Shown here one piece after another: positions 27,501-40,485 of a DNA stretch of 64,000 bases. The position numbers and the translations under genes were made by a program. Below the pieces are notes generated by a model. That model was not told where the DNA came from. It did not search any database and saw nothing but the letters and a program-made list of their open reading frames with translations. Every line of letters starts with the position of its first letter. The first letter of the stretch is position 1. Origin of the DNA: Owenia fusiformis. Lineage: Eukaryota > Annelida > Polychaeta > Sabellida > Oweniidae. The stretch lies in the NCBI GenBank assembly GCA_903813345.2, contig CAIIXF020000010.1:22891181-22955180 (forward strand). The letters run 5' to 3'.

Positions 27501-30500
27501 TACATGTATATAAAATATAAAATAAGCTTTGGGATTAAGTTCTAGCCATATAAAATATACAGATATAAAACTAGAATATCTTAATAAACTTTGTGGTAGT
27601 ATAGCTAATATTTAACAACTTTTGACAATTGCTTTCTTAATAGATGGTGCAGATGTGAAGGATTATCTGATTCATGTGCTTTGAAGTACTCATTTGGGAT
27701 CAGTCAGGCTACTTTATTTTGTTTATGAATATCTGTTAATGAATTGCAGTTGTTTCTGTTTTAAAATGGGGAGATTTCTTGCCAAATACGATATAGATTT
27801 GATTTTTGTGGAGTTTTTATGATTTGTTTTGTTCCAGCTGAAACCACTGTTATTATTAGAGCATGGAGTATTATTGGTATTCAGAATTGAACTTTTTTTG
27901 AATTTTAGGAATTCCAAACTTCCAAACTAGTTATAGAAAAAGAAGTGTGCATGTGCTGATTTGAGTTTTATAAAAAAAGCAAATTACAATTTACAATATT
28001 CTCCTCAGGATCTCAAATTGGTGCAAAATTATCATTGCACCACTTCTGAAGAGAAAATGTCTAAATATGTAAAAAAAATCCAAAGGTCATTGATTCTCAA
28101 TTATAAGATGCAGTACCTGATTGCTTTAAAGCTAGGGATGAAGACTACTGTGAAGGTTTCTCTAAATAATGGCCTGGTTTGGTAATGAAGTTGCATGAAT
28201 TGGCACATCTTTGGAGCGCCTATCTGAGCAGGGGGTAAACTTGGCAGGGGAGTGAAAGGATGAGCCACCCATGTCAGTTAAGTCAGCTAAAGTGGTCATT
28301 AATGTCATCAGCAGCTATTTTTACATGGAACACTATGGTGGAGAATGCTGGACATTTCTAATTAAATCATAACTCAGAAGCTCCTCCATATAAGGTTTCA
28401 CAGGAGGTTATATGTCCCAGAGTTCTTTCTGAGCGATGATTGGTCATGTGACCAAAAATATTGTTTGACACAGTGAATAGATAAGATTTGTAAAATGCAT
28501 ATTTAAAGGTGCATGTCTTTTATAAGCTTAGTTCTCACTATGGGACTACCTGGTCTACCATACAAATTGGACCAAGCCATTGTCTTCCTCACTGACTACA
28601 TTTTTCGACTAATGTCTCAATCTTATTTCTGTTTCTCCAGAACACTTCCATGGTTGTCAAAAGCCATCAATATAAAGGCTGAATGTAGCAAACATCAAAA
28701 TGATGATTAGTAGTCCTATCTATGTTGAGTTGGTACAGGACTGCGATAAATCCAGCAAAGTGGGCATAATGTGCAATTTATTGAGCTGATTTAGTGCCCC
28801 ATCGTGAGCTGAACTGTCACATGGTATCAATCCTCCGATTGCACAGACAATTTCGATAAACCTCAATGTCTCAAATCACAGATAAATGTCTGTGTTTCTA
28901 GAATCTCATTTGACTCGATTAGATGGGGATATTTTAATTGTATGGCCAATGGTCAGCTATGTGTGGTGTGTCCTCAAATGGTTTTGAAATCCATAAGTAT
29001 AGTTTTATTGCAAGTAATAAACAATGTTATGGTATTGACTGTTTTACTGTGTATGTATTTCTTTGTTAATGAATTTGTTAAGGTTGTTTGATGAGGCCTG
29101 TCATATATACATGTACATGTATATAGCCATACAACAGATATTAAAATGTTCATCCAGTAAATTATTCTAACTGTTTTGTGATAAGAATAAAAGGAATATA
29201 TATGAGCCCATTCTCTCTCATACCCGCTTACCAGTTGTATTTCAATCATGAAATCTCCGAACCGTAACCCAAGTTGATGTCATCTTACATTTTCATTGGA
29301 GGAACTGAGGACATGTATAATCTAAATTGAGTGAAATGGATTCCAGAATTTGAAGTGATCATCTGAATATTTTGTTGCCTCTTATTTCCAACTATTAAAC
29401 CTCTCCATAAGTTTGTCAAATAGAGCTTTCTATTAGATTCGTAATGGCTATAGTTTATGTTTGGCAATTTTATGACAGAAAGTCTGATGAATTTGTCAAA
29501 ATTCCCAAACATATACACTGGCTTCAATACATGATCCAAATGAAGACCCCACGTTGTCAAGTTTTGGGAGTGTAACTTGTACCTCCTGTTCAAGAAGATA
29601 CACAAGGTTGTATCCTAACAATAGAATATAACAAATATATTCTGAATTATCATGTGGAATATGTCATATGTTTCAGTTTTTACATATGACAAGTTGATGG
29701 CTGTAATTGCATGAAGCAATTACTACAGATTAGACATAGAACATTATTCTATGGCAATTTATACATTGAAGCCAATGACAGGAAATTGTCAAAGATTGCT
29801 CAGGAAATAAAACAAGAGATATCGTATTAGCTTTGTGACATGTAATTTTTTGTATTTCTTCTGAGCCTCAGATCATTAGGCCCTTAGAAATTAAATGTCT
29901 GATTTGGGGATTTTAGGGGTTTTCTTTCACTTTGGTAATAAACAATAAAAGTCCTGTCATTGAGTCCTTTTCCAGCGAATTCTAATAAATTTGCAGATAA
30001 ATAACCTTTGGGGACTTTCTATGGTCCCAAGCAAATTATTATTCATGTTTATTAACAATTTAATCTATTTTGACTTGTACTGTGACAGAACATTGTCTAA
30101 ATATCAAAATATTTAATTTTCATAATCAAGCCATTTTGATGATCAAACTTAGGGTATTACTTTTTACTTAGCAGACAGAAAATTAAAGTAGGAGAGTATA
30201 TTATAATCAGTCTTTTAGCATATAGGTGAACGTTTTATTTTTTATATTGTTAATTCAGAAGTGATTGCATTGTTTTCATAAAGATATAGAGAAGTAACGT
30301 CACAAAATAAATAAAATGTGACATGAATAGTACGATATCATGACACAATTTGATATGTGTGTTGGCTTATTAGGAGCAGACTCATTGTAAAACATTAACA
30401 TGATTTCTGTGGTGTCACTAATTCCTCCCAGGAGACAGCTCATAGTATGACAGAGTATGTTAGACATATGCCCATGAGTTGGTGAGGAGTAGGTCAGGGT

Positions 30501-33500
30501 GGTTTTGTTTAAATTCAGTAAAAAAGAGAGTAATAATACAAAGTTTTTAAAAAAAACATTACATTTTTGGGAAGAAAGGGAGGTTAACTTTTTACTCTTG
30601 ACCAAAATATTTCTCCCAAATTAACAAGATCAGTAATATTTATTCTATTAGATTCAAAAAATTAATTCTAACCATACTTAAATTTCCAGTCACTATAACA
30701 CAAGTTGAAAATATTTTTTAGAAAGATTATCTAATGGCCACTTGCGACCAGCACCCTAACTGATTACAAGTGATCACTTGATGAAGCTCTCTTTTAAGGC
30801 AGTAAAATCAAACTATTCACTAACTGGTCTTATTCCACATAGAACTGAAGCGAATTTTGTTATTAGAACAAATGAGCTCAGTAAAAAATATTTCTGAAAA
30901 ATGTTTATTGATCAGACAGTAGAGTTCTAAGCACCCGCTAGTGATTCAACTATTTTACCAGGTTTATAGATAAATCGTCATCCCATTAATAGCAAAGCAA
31001 TTTTGTAAATGGTTCATTATACTTTGTCACTGAAATGCTTCACTATATTATAGTATCTGTCATAAGAGACGTACATTAGTAGGCACATCATGTATCATCC
31101 ATAAATATGTGACATCATCGTGTAAAATGACAAAAGCTATCGTGATAATGATGACAGTAAGCAGAAAACCTACTACTGAATCGTAATATGTGAGGCTCTC
31201 GGGACAGTCACATAGGATATCATAGTAGTTTACGTCAATCAAAAATCATATGAAGCAGGTTGTCTTTTTATATCTAAATGACAATAACATGTTTTTGGTT
31301 AATGAATGAGAAAGACATTGTTTGAACATAGCACACCTAGACTCCTGGGAATGCACTAATCTCATACAACTCAATGTTACTCCGACCTCAACATTTCTCA
31401 TTTAATGCTCACAAAGAGGGGAATCAGAAAGGACAGAAATCTTCATATTAATTGTCAATAACCAACTTTGTATAAAAATGTAAGAAAAGTAGTTTGAAAA
31501 AGATAAGAATAAGTACAATTGATAATAATGAATGATATCAAATGTTTTGCTAGAGTTGTATATGATATCCTGGTATATTAGATATAATAGTGTCATTAAT
31601 TGTAGAATGATTATCTACCTATTCTGTTGTAGTAATGTCACCAGTTGTCAGTAAGCATTATTACTATCACATTAGAAAATACAGCAGGTGAATGTTTCAT
31701 TGAAATGTCATAAATTAAATTAATAAATAGCACTGTCCATGTGCTGAGGTCGAATTGTAGATTGAAAGTTCTTTCTTGGGAGAGTTTAAATTAATTACAT
31801 GTACAGGAATCTGTTTAAATTTTCAGGTGATCTCAAATTCATTTTTTCATGTATAATTTAATAAAAGTAAAAATCAAATTTTGCCTCATTAATTAAATAT
31901 AACACTTTATTTCCAAAACAATTTACATATTCCTGATAGACATGGTTTTACCATGGGGTTTCAAGAGAGGTCTTGATAGCCCGTGGTTTTACCAACTGAA
32001 TATATAAATATGTTTTAAATTGTTCAGCAATCACCACTTAAAGAAATTAGAATAAGCATTATAAACATTGTCTTAATTCACTTTATTTGTCATAGTAAAT
32101 AGGAAATAATATGTTGTTTTGTATGTTCCAGGAGAAAGGTGGCAATGTTTTAGATAAGTGGTCCATTACAACAAAAGATGAGGAGGCTATCATCTTACAA
32201 CAATTTTTACGCTTTGGAGAGACAAAGGCCATTGCCCAGGAAATTATTTTACAAGTAAGAGAAGAAGTAAAAAAGTCACAACTTGATTAAATATATTTGC
32301 CAATCTCAAATCAAATATAAATTAAGTTTTAAGAATACAATACTGTTTATTAGGTACTGTTTATTATACATAAAAAAATATTCAACAATGTGTTGATTGA
32401 CACTGAATTGGAGCAAAGGCATGATAAATACTATAAGAAACAATCATGTTATAAATACTTAATAGAAACAATTGTGTCAATTAATACTCAATTGAAGCAA
32501 TAATTATCTTGATGAATATTCAGTTACAAAACAATTGTGTTATTTCAGGAATCGCGAGAGCGTCAAGATCTTTATTCCCGGCCAACCTCCAGAGCAGAGT
32601 CAGATATCAAGAAGTTTATAGAACGCAGCAATCTCTCTATGCAAAGCCTAGCTAGGTCAACATTTGACCCTGCAAGGTATATCCTCAACAGTCCTGGGAA
32701 ACCTCCCAGCTTCTCTTCCCCTCGGGAAGGGGGACGTATCGTCAGTCCAACATCATTGCAGCACTATTCTCCTAATGCTTCCAGCCGGGAATCGTCCCGA
32801 GACCGCATGACCTTGCCAGTTCAGACCCCGAGTCCTGTCAATGGGTCTCCACTAGGCAGACTTCAAACCATGCAACCATTCGATTATCGTACTAACCCAG
32901 ACCGGAGTAGCCCTGCAATCAGTCCTGCCTCCAGTAGCGATAAAATTTCGCAAGTAACTCCGTCTACGCCAACTAAAAGTCCTTTGAATCTCAATATCAG
33001 TAGTCCAATTTCGGTGCCTCCCCCTCCTCCCCCTCTTGCCCCTATACCAAGCAAACCTGCCTTGGCTGAGAGAGCTATGGAGCTCATTACGACACCATCC
33101 AGCTACAATCCTCATGATTTCTCAATTTCCCCAGCTGTTCTTCATGGGGACACTGAAACAGAGGCCATCAACTACTCCACTCATGGACATCAAGCATCAA
33201 GTTCCCCGTATGCAGACCGGAAACTGCGAGCTTTGAGAAAAACAGCTGTGAGTGCTCCTAAGAGAAGCTTTAGCCCAAGTATCGCCTATGGTGGCACACT
33301 GATATCTTCTCAAGGCAAGAAGCGTGTCATATGTACCGCATGCAATAAAACATTTTGTGATAAAGGAGCCCTGAAGATTCATTATAGTGCTGTGCATTTG
33401 AAAGAGATGCATAAATGTTCTGTTGATGGTTGTAATATGATGTTCAGCTCTCGTCGCAGTCGAAACCGACACAGTGCAAATCCAAACCCTAAGCTCCATA

Positions 33501-35011
33501 TGCCTCAGACCAAACGTAAGATTGACCAGGATGAAAAGAGTGACAGTTCAAGTGCGACAGGAAGCGTCACTAGCGAGACACCAAAGTTTGACAACCCCAT
33601 GATGTCTTCTCTAGTGTACCAATCCCCCTCCTCCCAGGGCAACCAGTCTGATGCAAAATCTAAGGCCCTGTCTGAAGGTCACGGGGACCTGATGATGGGA
33701 GATCAAGCGTTCTATGTGGATTCTAACAATCAACTTACATTAATGCCAACTAAGCGTATTAAATTGGAGCAGGATGACAAACCTACAAATGAGCCTACTG
33801 AACCTATTAAAGAAGCTACCAATGAAAAGCCAGTTGATCTACCTCCAGTGTCCAGTGGATCTAGTCGACGAAAAAGGAAAAGTGCAGCACCAATTCGTGT
33901 GGCACAGACAGATGACCGTGAACTGTTTGTGATGAGTGAAGATGAGGGCGAGGACCTTTCGCTTAAACCACGCACAAACTTCACACCCAGTCACTCACCA
34001 ACAGACAGCAAACTTTCAGGTAGCAATAGTCCCCATGGCAACAACAGTCTCCAGACTACCAAAAGTCCCCATGGTAATGATAGACACATTAGTAACAATA
34101 GCCCCAATAGTAATGATGGCCTCCATGGAAACCAGTTCAAAGCTATAGAAGAGACAGCCATTGAGCACATGAATATGGCTCTTGAACAGCTTGACAGTGA
34201 GATAAAACACACAGGGGCTAACCCTGAACAGGCCGCTACCTCAGACACAGAGATGCATTCAGATTTAGATGAAGATTCTAGTGCTTCTGACGACTCAGGC
34301 AAATTGAACGGTAACTCATCAGACACTGATATCCCTCTAGATCAAGATAACCCCTGCAAGTGTACAGCTTGCGGTAAGCTTTTCCAGAACCATTTCGGAG
34401 TGAAAGTACATTACCAGAATGTGCACCTGAAGTTGATGCACATGTGTAACATAGAGGGTTGTAATGCAGCTTTCCCATCACGCCGGAGCCGCAATCGTCA
34501 TAGCAATAACTTAAACCTGCACCGTAAACTGCTCTCAACTACCCTCCCTCAGGACACCCCTGATAGTAACCATGAGAACCAGTCTCCACAGAGCTTGCGT
34601 GAAGAGTTCCTCAGTAAGATTTACAGAGGTGACGACACCAGTAGCAGCAGGAATGGTAATGGATATGGCGATGATGAAGGCCCCATTGATATGTCCAAAG
34701 AACCTAACTGTGATAGTGAGAATAATGAAATAAAACATCATGAACACATAGACAGTGAAAACCAGTCAGAATCGGAAGAGAGTAAGGGAGAAAATGAGGG
34801 GACAGTGAAATGTCACCTATGTAGTCAGAACTTCAGGGATAATCTAGCACTCAAAGAGCATTATGAAAATATTCACCCAAAGGAAATGTTTGCATGCAAT
34901 ATCGGCGGTTGTGAAAAAAAGTTTTCTACACGTAAAAGTCGCAATCGTCACAGCCAAAATGAAAATCTCCACAGGCATTTGCTGGGCCATGGAACAAATG
35001 GGATTGCTTAA
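9441..35011 (+). CDS. BNC2: Basonuclin zinc-finger transcription factor (BNC1/BNC2 ortholog), 5' exon missing
   Basis: Four exons splice in consistent phase: 9441-9543, 21773-22011, 32132-32254 and 32549-35011. They give about 975 residues, close to BNC1/BNC2 length. The N-terminal part has the family-specific Cys-rich segment ([10 protein letters not shown], then [16 protein letters not shown]), followed by [36 protein letters not shown] and [14 protein letters not shown]. The last exon carries three pairs of C2H2 fingers at about residues 417-475, 758-815 and 910-968, each ending in an S-R-N-R-H-S signature. A basic stretch [12 protein letters not shown] (near 33862-33897) matches the family nuclear-localisation region, and PIDMS (34682-34696) resembles a CtBP-binding motif. 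The motif [12 protein letters not shown] favours the BNC2 side, but an invertebrate may have a single co-ortholog. Basonuclins are nuclear DNA-binding regulators. The initiator methionine lies upstream and was not located. Confidence 0.95.
9857..10161. mobile_element. MULE-like MITE, copy 1
   Basis: About 305 bp bounded by inverted ends CAAGAAGGATTGGCTCCCAG and CTGGGAGCCAATCCTCCTTG. It is flanked by a near-perfect 9-bp duplication (GGTTCAACT at 9848-9856, GTTTCAACT at 10162-10170). The whole length is similar to the copy at 40486-40790. The internal 155-aa frame on the minus strand is a by-product. A 9-bp target duplication suits Mutator-like elements. Confidence 0.75.
14501..14700. mobile_element. 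Short MITE with GTAGCCAGG ends
   Basis: Terminal inverted repeats CAGGCCCGTAGCCAGG (14501-14516) and CCTGGCTATGGGCCTG (14685-14700) match at 15 of 16 positions. A G-run and C-run pair lies just inside the right end. About 200 bp long with no coding capacity. Similar ends are common in marine invertebrate genomes. No clean target duplication was seen. Confidence 0.6.
20018..20086. repeat. Two-copy tandem duplication, about 34 bp
   Basis: The phrase tgaccac-tggtgttattatggtagtatgtaa occurs twice in a row with few differences. It lies inside the basonuclin intron and has no coding content. Confidence 0.6.
21773..22011 (+). CDS. BNC2: Basonuclin exon: conserved helical segment
   Basis: Acceptor TTCTACTTTCAG, donor TTACAG|GTAAGC. 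The exon is 239 bp, entering in phase 1 and leaving in phase 0. It encodes [35 protein letters not shown] and, further on, [16 protein letters not shown] and YARGYILQ, all diagnostic of basonuclin. Confidence 0.95.
22012..32131 (+). other. Basonuclin intron, about 10.1 kb
   Basis: AT-rich, no exon supported. G-rich (26180-26200) and C-rich (26287-26297) runs near 26.2 kb look like an eroded inverted-repeat insertion. A palindromic stretch TATATACATGTACATGTATA lies near 29103. A cluster of GCGTGAC/GTCACGC words lies at about 25350-25445. Confidence 0.65.
32132..32254 (+). CDS. BNC2: Basonuclin exon: [10 protein letters not shown] segment
   Basis: Acceptor GTATGTTCCAG, donor TTACAA|GTAAGA. The exon is 123 bp, phase 0 to phase 0. 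It encodes [19 protein letters not shown] and then [18 protein letters not shown], which matches basonuclins almost residue for residue. Confidence 0.95.
32549..35011 (+). CDS. BNC2: Basonuclin last coding exon with six C2H2 fingers
   Basis: Acceptor TGTTATTTCAG at 32538-32548, stop TAA at 35009-35011, 820 codons. The first third is Ser/Pro-rich with a polyproline run (33017-33044). Finger pair 1 starts at Cys 33332, pair 2 at about 34355 and pair 3 at 34811. Each pair links a CxxC...H finger to a C-x4-C finger followed by R-N-R-H-S-x-N. The linkers are acidic and Ser/Asn-rich, including an imperfect SPHGN repeat near 34030-34135. Having one large exon carry all fingers resembles the layout in vertebrate BNC genes. 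Confidence 0.96.
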   Translation, partial: ESRERQDLYSRPTSRAESDIKKFIERSNLSMQSLARSTFDPARYILNSPGKPPSFSSPREGGRIVSPTSLQHYSPNASSRESSRDRMTLPVQTPSPVNGSPLGRLQTMQPFDYRTNPDRSSPAISPASSSDKISQVTPSTPTKSPLNLNISSPISVPPPPPPLAPIPSKPALAERAMELITTPSSYNPHDFSISPAVLHGDTETEAINYSTHGHQASSSPYADRKLRALRKTAVSAPKRSFSPSIAYGGTLISSQGKKRVICTACNKTFCDKGALKIHYSAVHLKEMHKCSVDGCNMMFSSRRSRNRHSANPNPKLHMPQTKRKIDQDEKSDSSSATGSVTSETPKFDNPMMSSLVYQSPSSQGNQSDAKSKALSEGHGDLMMGDQAFYVDSNNQLTLMPTKRIKLEQDDKPTNEPTEPIKEATNEKPVDLPPVSSGSSRRKRKSAAPIRVAQTDDRELFVMSEDEGEDLSLKPRTNFTPSHSPTDSKLSGSNSPHGNNSLQTTKSPHGNDRHISNNSPNSNDGLHGNQFKAIEETAIEHMNMALEQLDSEIKHTGANPEQAATSDTEMHSDLDEDSSASDDSGKLNGNSSDTDIPLDQDNPCKCTACGKLFQNHFGVKVHYQNVHLKLMHMCNIEGCNAAFPSRRSRNRHSNNLNLHRKLLSTTLPQDTPDSNHENQSPQSLREEFLSKIYRGDDTSSSRNGNGYGDDEGPIDMSKEPNCDSENNEIKHHEHIDSENQSESEESKGENEGTVKCHLCSQNFRDNLALKEHYENIHPKEMFACNIGGCEKKFSTRKSRNRHSQNENLHRHLLGHGTNGIA

Positions 35012-36900
35012 ATCCTGTGACATCATCAATTGTTCAATGACCTCACTTAATCTTCACAGATAAACCTATCGAAATCCATGAACAGTACTGTAGAATGAAT
35101 GACAAACCACAAAAATTTTGTAGTAAATAAATTATAGATATTCAGTGTGTAAATTCTAGATCATAATGGGAATTGAATATCTTGTTTTCAAAAAATTTAC
35201 ATGTACTTTTGTTTGCAACTTTTAAGGCCATTTTGAATTGCAGTTGTTTAACATTACTTTTTTCCTTGGTTATACCAGGGTGGAAATGCTGAACAAATAT
35301 TGAAATCCTGATGGCCTGAAAATATTATACAAATGTACAGTTTCTTTCTAAAATGTTAAAAGAAAAACAAAAATTAATTAGGTTTGAATTAAAATTGTAA
35401 ATTATGTTAATTGTATTTATTATTGTTGCTGGAACGTGATAACCAAATATGCAATGAAAGTTGTGAAGTGAATTTGAAATTAATATATTTATAAGAACAT
35501 ATCATTTATGTATGAATGATACGTGTGTATGTAACTTATTATTTAATTTATATGTTCTAACATTCAATTTCATATAGTTATTAAGCTGTAAATAGGACTG
35601 ATTGAGAAAAGATTTATGACCACATGGGTTGTTTAACTGACAAATATTTTACATCAACGATAAGGTCAGAAATAGCATTTCCATGTGGTTACAAATGATT
35701 TAGGCTAGATTAGCTAATTTATTGAAATACTAGTATTTATTTAATGTATATTACTTCATTTTGGAGATATAAAAGTCTATATAAGCTATTAAAGTAATAT
35801 GCCTATATAGCCTACATGGTGATGGTTTTCGTACTACATAATGTAAACATAAAATAATACATTTAAGGTATGGAGTTCCTCTTATTTTGGTCACCCTGTA
35901 GATTTAATGAAATAGCTTGTGCTTTAGTCTTGAGGTTTGCCAGCATGTGGTGGATATATATATTCAGGGAATATTATGAATCTATAAATTGTAACAGAGT
36001 GCTATTAATGATATAATACATTTCAGGTTATATTGAGACTTTTATAAATACAGGGTGAGATTGAAGTCTAGTTGCTTAATGCACTTTTCTCTGGAGACTC
36101 TGCATTGGGAAATCTCATCTCATCTTTATCATCATGTGTAAAATATTTCATGTATATAAATACTGTCATTGATATACCACTGCTGCTACAACTATAGTGC
36201 AATACAGAACAAATTTTTCATATTTATTATATCTTATATGTATAACAATTCAATTTACAAATGTACAAAATATTATTATATGGTATAACATATATATGAT
36301 CTCCACATAAAAAAAATCTGTAGAACCTACAGTGCCAAGTAGCAAAACCATCGCTACAGACATTATTATTTGTTACTCAAGTACAAAATTTTACGTTTTG
36401 TTATTTTCCGCACTTTTTAGTCCCAAGCACTCTTAGTGATGTACAGTTCAAGTGTCTCAGTATTATTATGAATTGCAATACTTTTCGTCAGTTTATTTCA
36501 AGATTTTATTTAACAGTATGTAACGTGCCAATAGTACAGAAAAATGCATGCATGAATTTTTATGATAACGGAATGTGTAAGATGTATGGTAGCATAATAC
36601 TGTACAGGTTGTATGCTATGTTAGCGCTATGTAAGTTAGAAAGATAAGATGTATATTCGAAACCTATGTAACTATGTTGCCAATAGTTTTTGTCATAATG
36701 CACATTTTAGCAAAGTATAGTGATTTATAAAAAATAGCTAGGATAAAATGAAGTGAGATCTAGCCATTGTTTTTTGATACCCTGTATTTTATACAGATAA
36801 TGTTGTAGAATTAAAAACCATAAATGAATTTTGAATAAGGCAGCATGTGGCTGTAATCTGCATCCATGCAATAGGTTCATATTTGTGCCATTTGTATGCA
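35012..36900 (+). other. Probable basonuclin 3'UTR and downstream DNA
   Basis: AT-rich with no coding. AATAAA occurs at 35126-35131, about 115 bases after the stop. Pumilio-type UGUANAUA words occur at 35587-35594 and 36151-36158, so a longer 3'UTR is possible. The true cleavage site cannot be read from sequence alone. Confidence 0.45.
35126..35131 (+). terminator. Candidate polyadenylation signal of basonuclin
   Basis: AATAAA, 115 bp after the stop codon. Other A/T-rich hexamers follow, so this may be only one of several signals. Confidence 0.35.
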
Positions 36901-39480
36901 GTATACATTATTGTTAAATTTACTGTTTTATGACAAGATCTTTATCTGAGACAACATGGTTACAAAAAGGTTAAGTGTCAAATGAAAAGAGTGTAAAGCA
37001 CTAGTCAAAAGATGTACCATAATTTTCATGTTGCGTGTTCTAATAGATACATACAAGATTATGTACGTAGCCAGTCCTAGAAGCAATTCATTTATGCAAT
37101 GTTTCAATAGTTTCAATAACTAGGTCGAAACTAGAATGTATGTGTTTTACTTATACAAATTGTATAATCATTATGATAACAGATGGGAGGGGTGTAGGAA
37201 GTTTTATATGGGCATAAGTGATCATGATTGTGTCCATAGCCCTAGAGCATAGATCTTTTTTATTTATTTTATATATGGTGTTTGATTAGGTGTTTTTGCA
37301 ATACAATTACAGTGTCATATTATGTTTTCTGGCAAAAAAGTTTTGAAACCTTCCAAATGAATAACCACATTTTTATTCAAAGGGTACATGTACATTTAAA
37401 GTTTATGTTTTCCCTAATGTTGTGAGAGAAAATAGAAAATGCATCACAGCCAGTATATTATGATTTTATTGTGATCTCACCAATTAAGTCATATGAGCAT
37501 ACATTTTTAATGACCAATATTCACTTTGCAATTCATCCAGACGATTCATATCTAAAGTAGTTTATCAGTCCCAGAATCCATCAGATCACTCTGTGTTCTA
37601 TCATTTGATTCTAGAAGGTGATTGGTTGACTGGGATTGGGAAGAGGTGTCCTTTGATGCCAATTGTCTTGGAAGTGATGTCAACATGCAAGGAGAAATCT
37701 CTCGAGAATGACAAAGACGATTAATAATTGGCTTCAGACCGCTACATCTTAATTGTTTGTTTAGTGGGAATTATTTTTAAAAAGAAGGCCCTGTGTTTGA
37801 TTTGTTATTTTCTCTTAATTGCAGAAATACATGTCATTATGAATGAAAATTAGGGGAATGGGAGAAAAAAACTTTGATGAGTGAGGTTTTGGATGCCTTA
37901 GAAGGCAACACTGAACAGACATTTAATTTGTGAGGGCCTTAGAACTGTTGGTAATATACAACACTAATCACAAAGCCATCATAATAGGCATGTAGCATGT
38001 ATAGGAATTTAGAAGCCTCTGTGTTGCACCAAGTCTCTGGTCACTTCCCATATCTATTATCCCACCCTGTATTGGGTTGACAATGGGGCAACACTGAGGC
38101 AATGCAAGAGTAAGACACCTATGAAGGGTATTCACAGTGTTCACAAGACATCCCAGATACTCTATTAAAAAAGGTCCATTCAGTAATAGTCCCTGTCATA
38201 TAGGCATCTGGCTGAGAAAATTGTAGTTCGTAGAGATAGTGTGTTGAGCCAAATTCAAACAAAACCATGAGAAAATACTCATTTATACTGATTATATTGA
38301 ATGAAAGCATTGTAAAATGAAATTTAAATGTATTGTAGTAAAAACACATTGGCATTTTTGTCTTGCCCATAGAGATAGTATAAGCGCTGATGTACAATAG
38401 AACCATCTATCTTTGAAAATGTGAATTATTTGGAGAACCACTGGACTGCATTCAAGTTCTTCTACCTTTATGTAAAGAAGCACTAGGTTCAAGATTTTCA
38501 TATTAGTTTAGTTTAAAAGAAATATTTGATAATAAATCTGTCTCCACAATGCATGTTATTCACAATTAATATATTGCCCTAAATATTACAAATGTAATAA
38601 CTATAAATTATTATTGCTATTTATTGATAATAAAGTTGATTCAGATAGTTTAATTTTATGTTATGTTACTATTATATGTTTCATGATAATAAATTCAATA
38701 TGAATGCAATAAGTGGACATTTTCACATTATGAAGCCCTTTACTATGGTGGATGCATTGATTTAACATAATTAAATAAGATTAATTTTTATTGAAAGTGG
38801 AATCTCTTAAAATGACAAATTGCAAGCAACATAAACCAATGGAAGATTATTATAAGGGAGCTTAGAACACAATAGGCCTCTCACAAATCTTCCATACAAG
38901 CCCATGTGCAAAAGAGGAGTTTCCATATATTCTTAAACATGTTCTTCAGGTTGGATAATTAAATCACAAAACTATTTTTTCTTTTCACAACCTTTATTTT
39001 ATTTTTCCTAAACAGGACATTCCGGATCCTGTCTGGATCCTTTTTCAACTGTATATAAACTGGACTGACGGGCTACAAAACAATTAAATAGAAACAATAT
39101 TACGTCATATTAATTGGTGGGAATTTGGAATGAAGTAAAATTCGTTAAAAATTTTATAAAAAAACGTGACTTACTGTCATCCATAGAGAAACTAATTTCA
39201 ACATTGGGGTAATTTTGACACCAAAATTCTGACACATCTCCAATGCTTCTTAATTTTTGTTAAAATTAAAAAAGATTGTGGAATCTCCAACCATTAGAGA
39301 AAACAAAGCTTCTGGGATTGAAAGTTATAACCAAATATGTCAAAATGACCCCCTAATGAAACTTAATTAATTGTATCAGAATTTGACAACTTATCTCAAA
39401 ATGTTAAAATCATGATATCCCTAGAATAACTTGCCAGCTATCTTTCCCTTAATATAAAAACATCAAAGTATATGCAAATG

Positions 39481-39890
39481 ACTTTTTTTCCACAAACATG
39501 TATCATTATCATATGTCGATGTCTAAGAAAATGCACATGTTTGCAAACAAATAGTTCAGATGGCAACAGAATCGTTGTGGTAATACCTCACTTTTGTTAT
39601 GTAAACGGAACTTAAAAAACGGTTAAGATCTGTACTTCTAACCCATTCCGTTTGCATAACAATAGTTAGGTATTAAATCGACAATTCAGTGTCTTCTGAA
39701 CTATTTGTTCGCAAACATAACATGTACATTTTCTTAAACATATGATATTGACACATGTTTGTGATAAAAATGTCATGGGAATTCTGTGTACGATGAGTGA
39801 AATAAGGTAAAAATTTTAATTGTACCTTTGAGGTTGCTACATTTTGTTACCAAAACGAACTGTTTCAGTAATCAAGTGGATCACCAGTGT
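39481..39890. repeat. Foldback (palindromic) element, copy A
   Basis: The two halves are near reverse complements about a centre near 39630. For example, a left GTTATGTAAACGGAA matches a right TTCCGTTTGCATAAC, and left AATAGTTCAGA matches right TCTGAACTATT. The right part ends in gatcaccagtgt. It matches the copy at 54463-54945. It has no coding capacity. Confidence 0.65.
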
Positions 39891-40485
39891 GGTTGTCAAG
39901 GTGATGAGATTGAAATTGATGCTTTGCCAACTTGACCATTACAAAAAGTTTCATTGTAGATATGTTCTTTTAGTGATTTTGCATCCTTTAGGTGATTTTT
40001 GTAGAAAATATTTTGCAATGTGTGAAAACAATTCAAGCCCAAGATTTAATGCATTGTGGCTGCTTCATTCCACTCAGGCGTTGTTTCCTGATTATTGTGT
40101 TCCCGCTGCGCAGTCATGCAAAGATCTGGAAACAACACCTTCAATGGAATGATTTAGCACGGTTAAATTCTTAAATAATTTACTATCAAAATTGCACATT
40201 TCACCACTTTTCAGTTCTGATTTAAGACCTTGTCTCCCAGTGCCATTGTTCACCTGCAAAATCATATCAGTCTGTCTCACATATCCTTCTAATCGAGGAA
40301 TCCTATTTTTTTAATCAAAAAACTTAAATCATTGCCAATACCTTCAAGATCTAAAGAGGATATTTCCTGCTACTTTTGCATGCAAATTGTTCTTTTAAAA
40401 ATACAAATAGTCATGGTTTTGGTATTTGTAACCAAAATACCAATGTCATAAAAGCAAATGTCCATTCTGTATGAACATGTAAACT

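Noticed and set aside
32852-34538. Several minus-strand and alternate-frame open frames of 64-111 codons.
   Set aside because: They are shadows of the large basonuclin exon.
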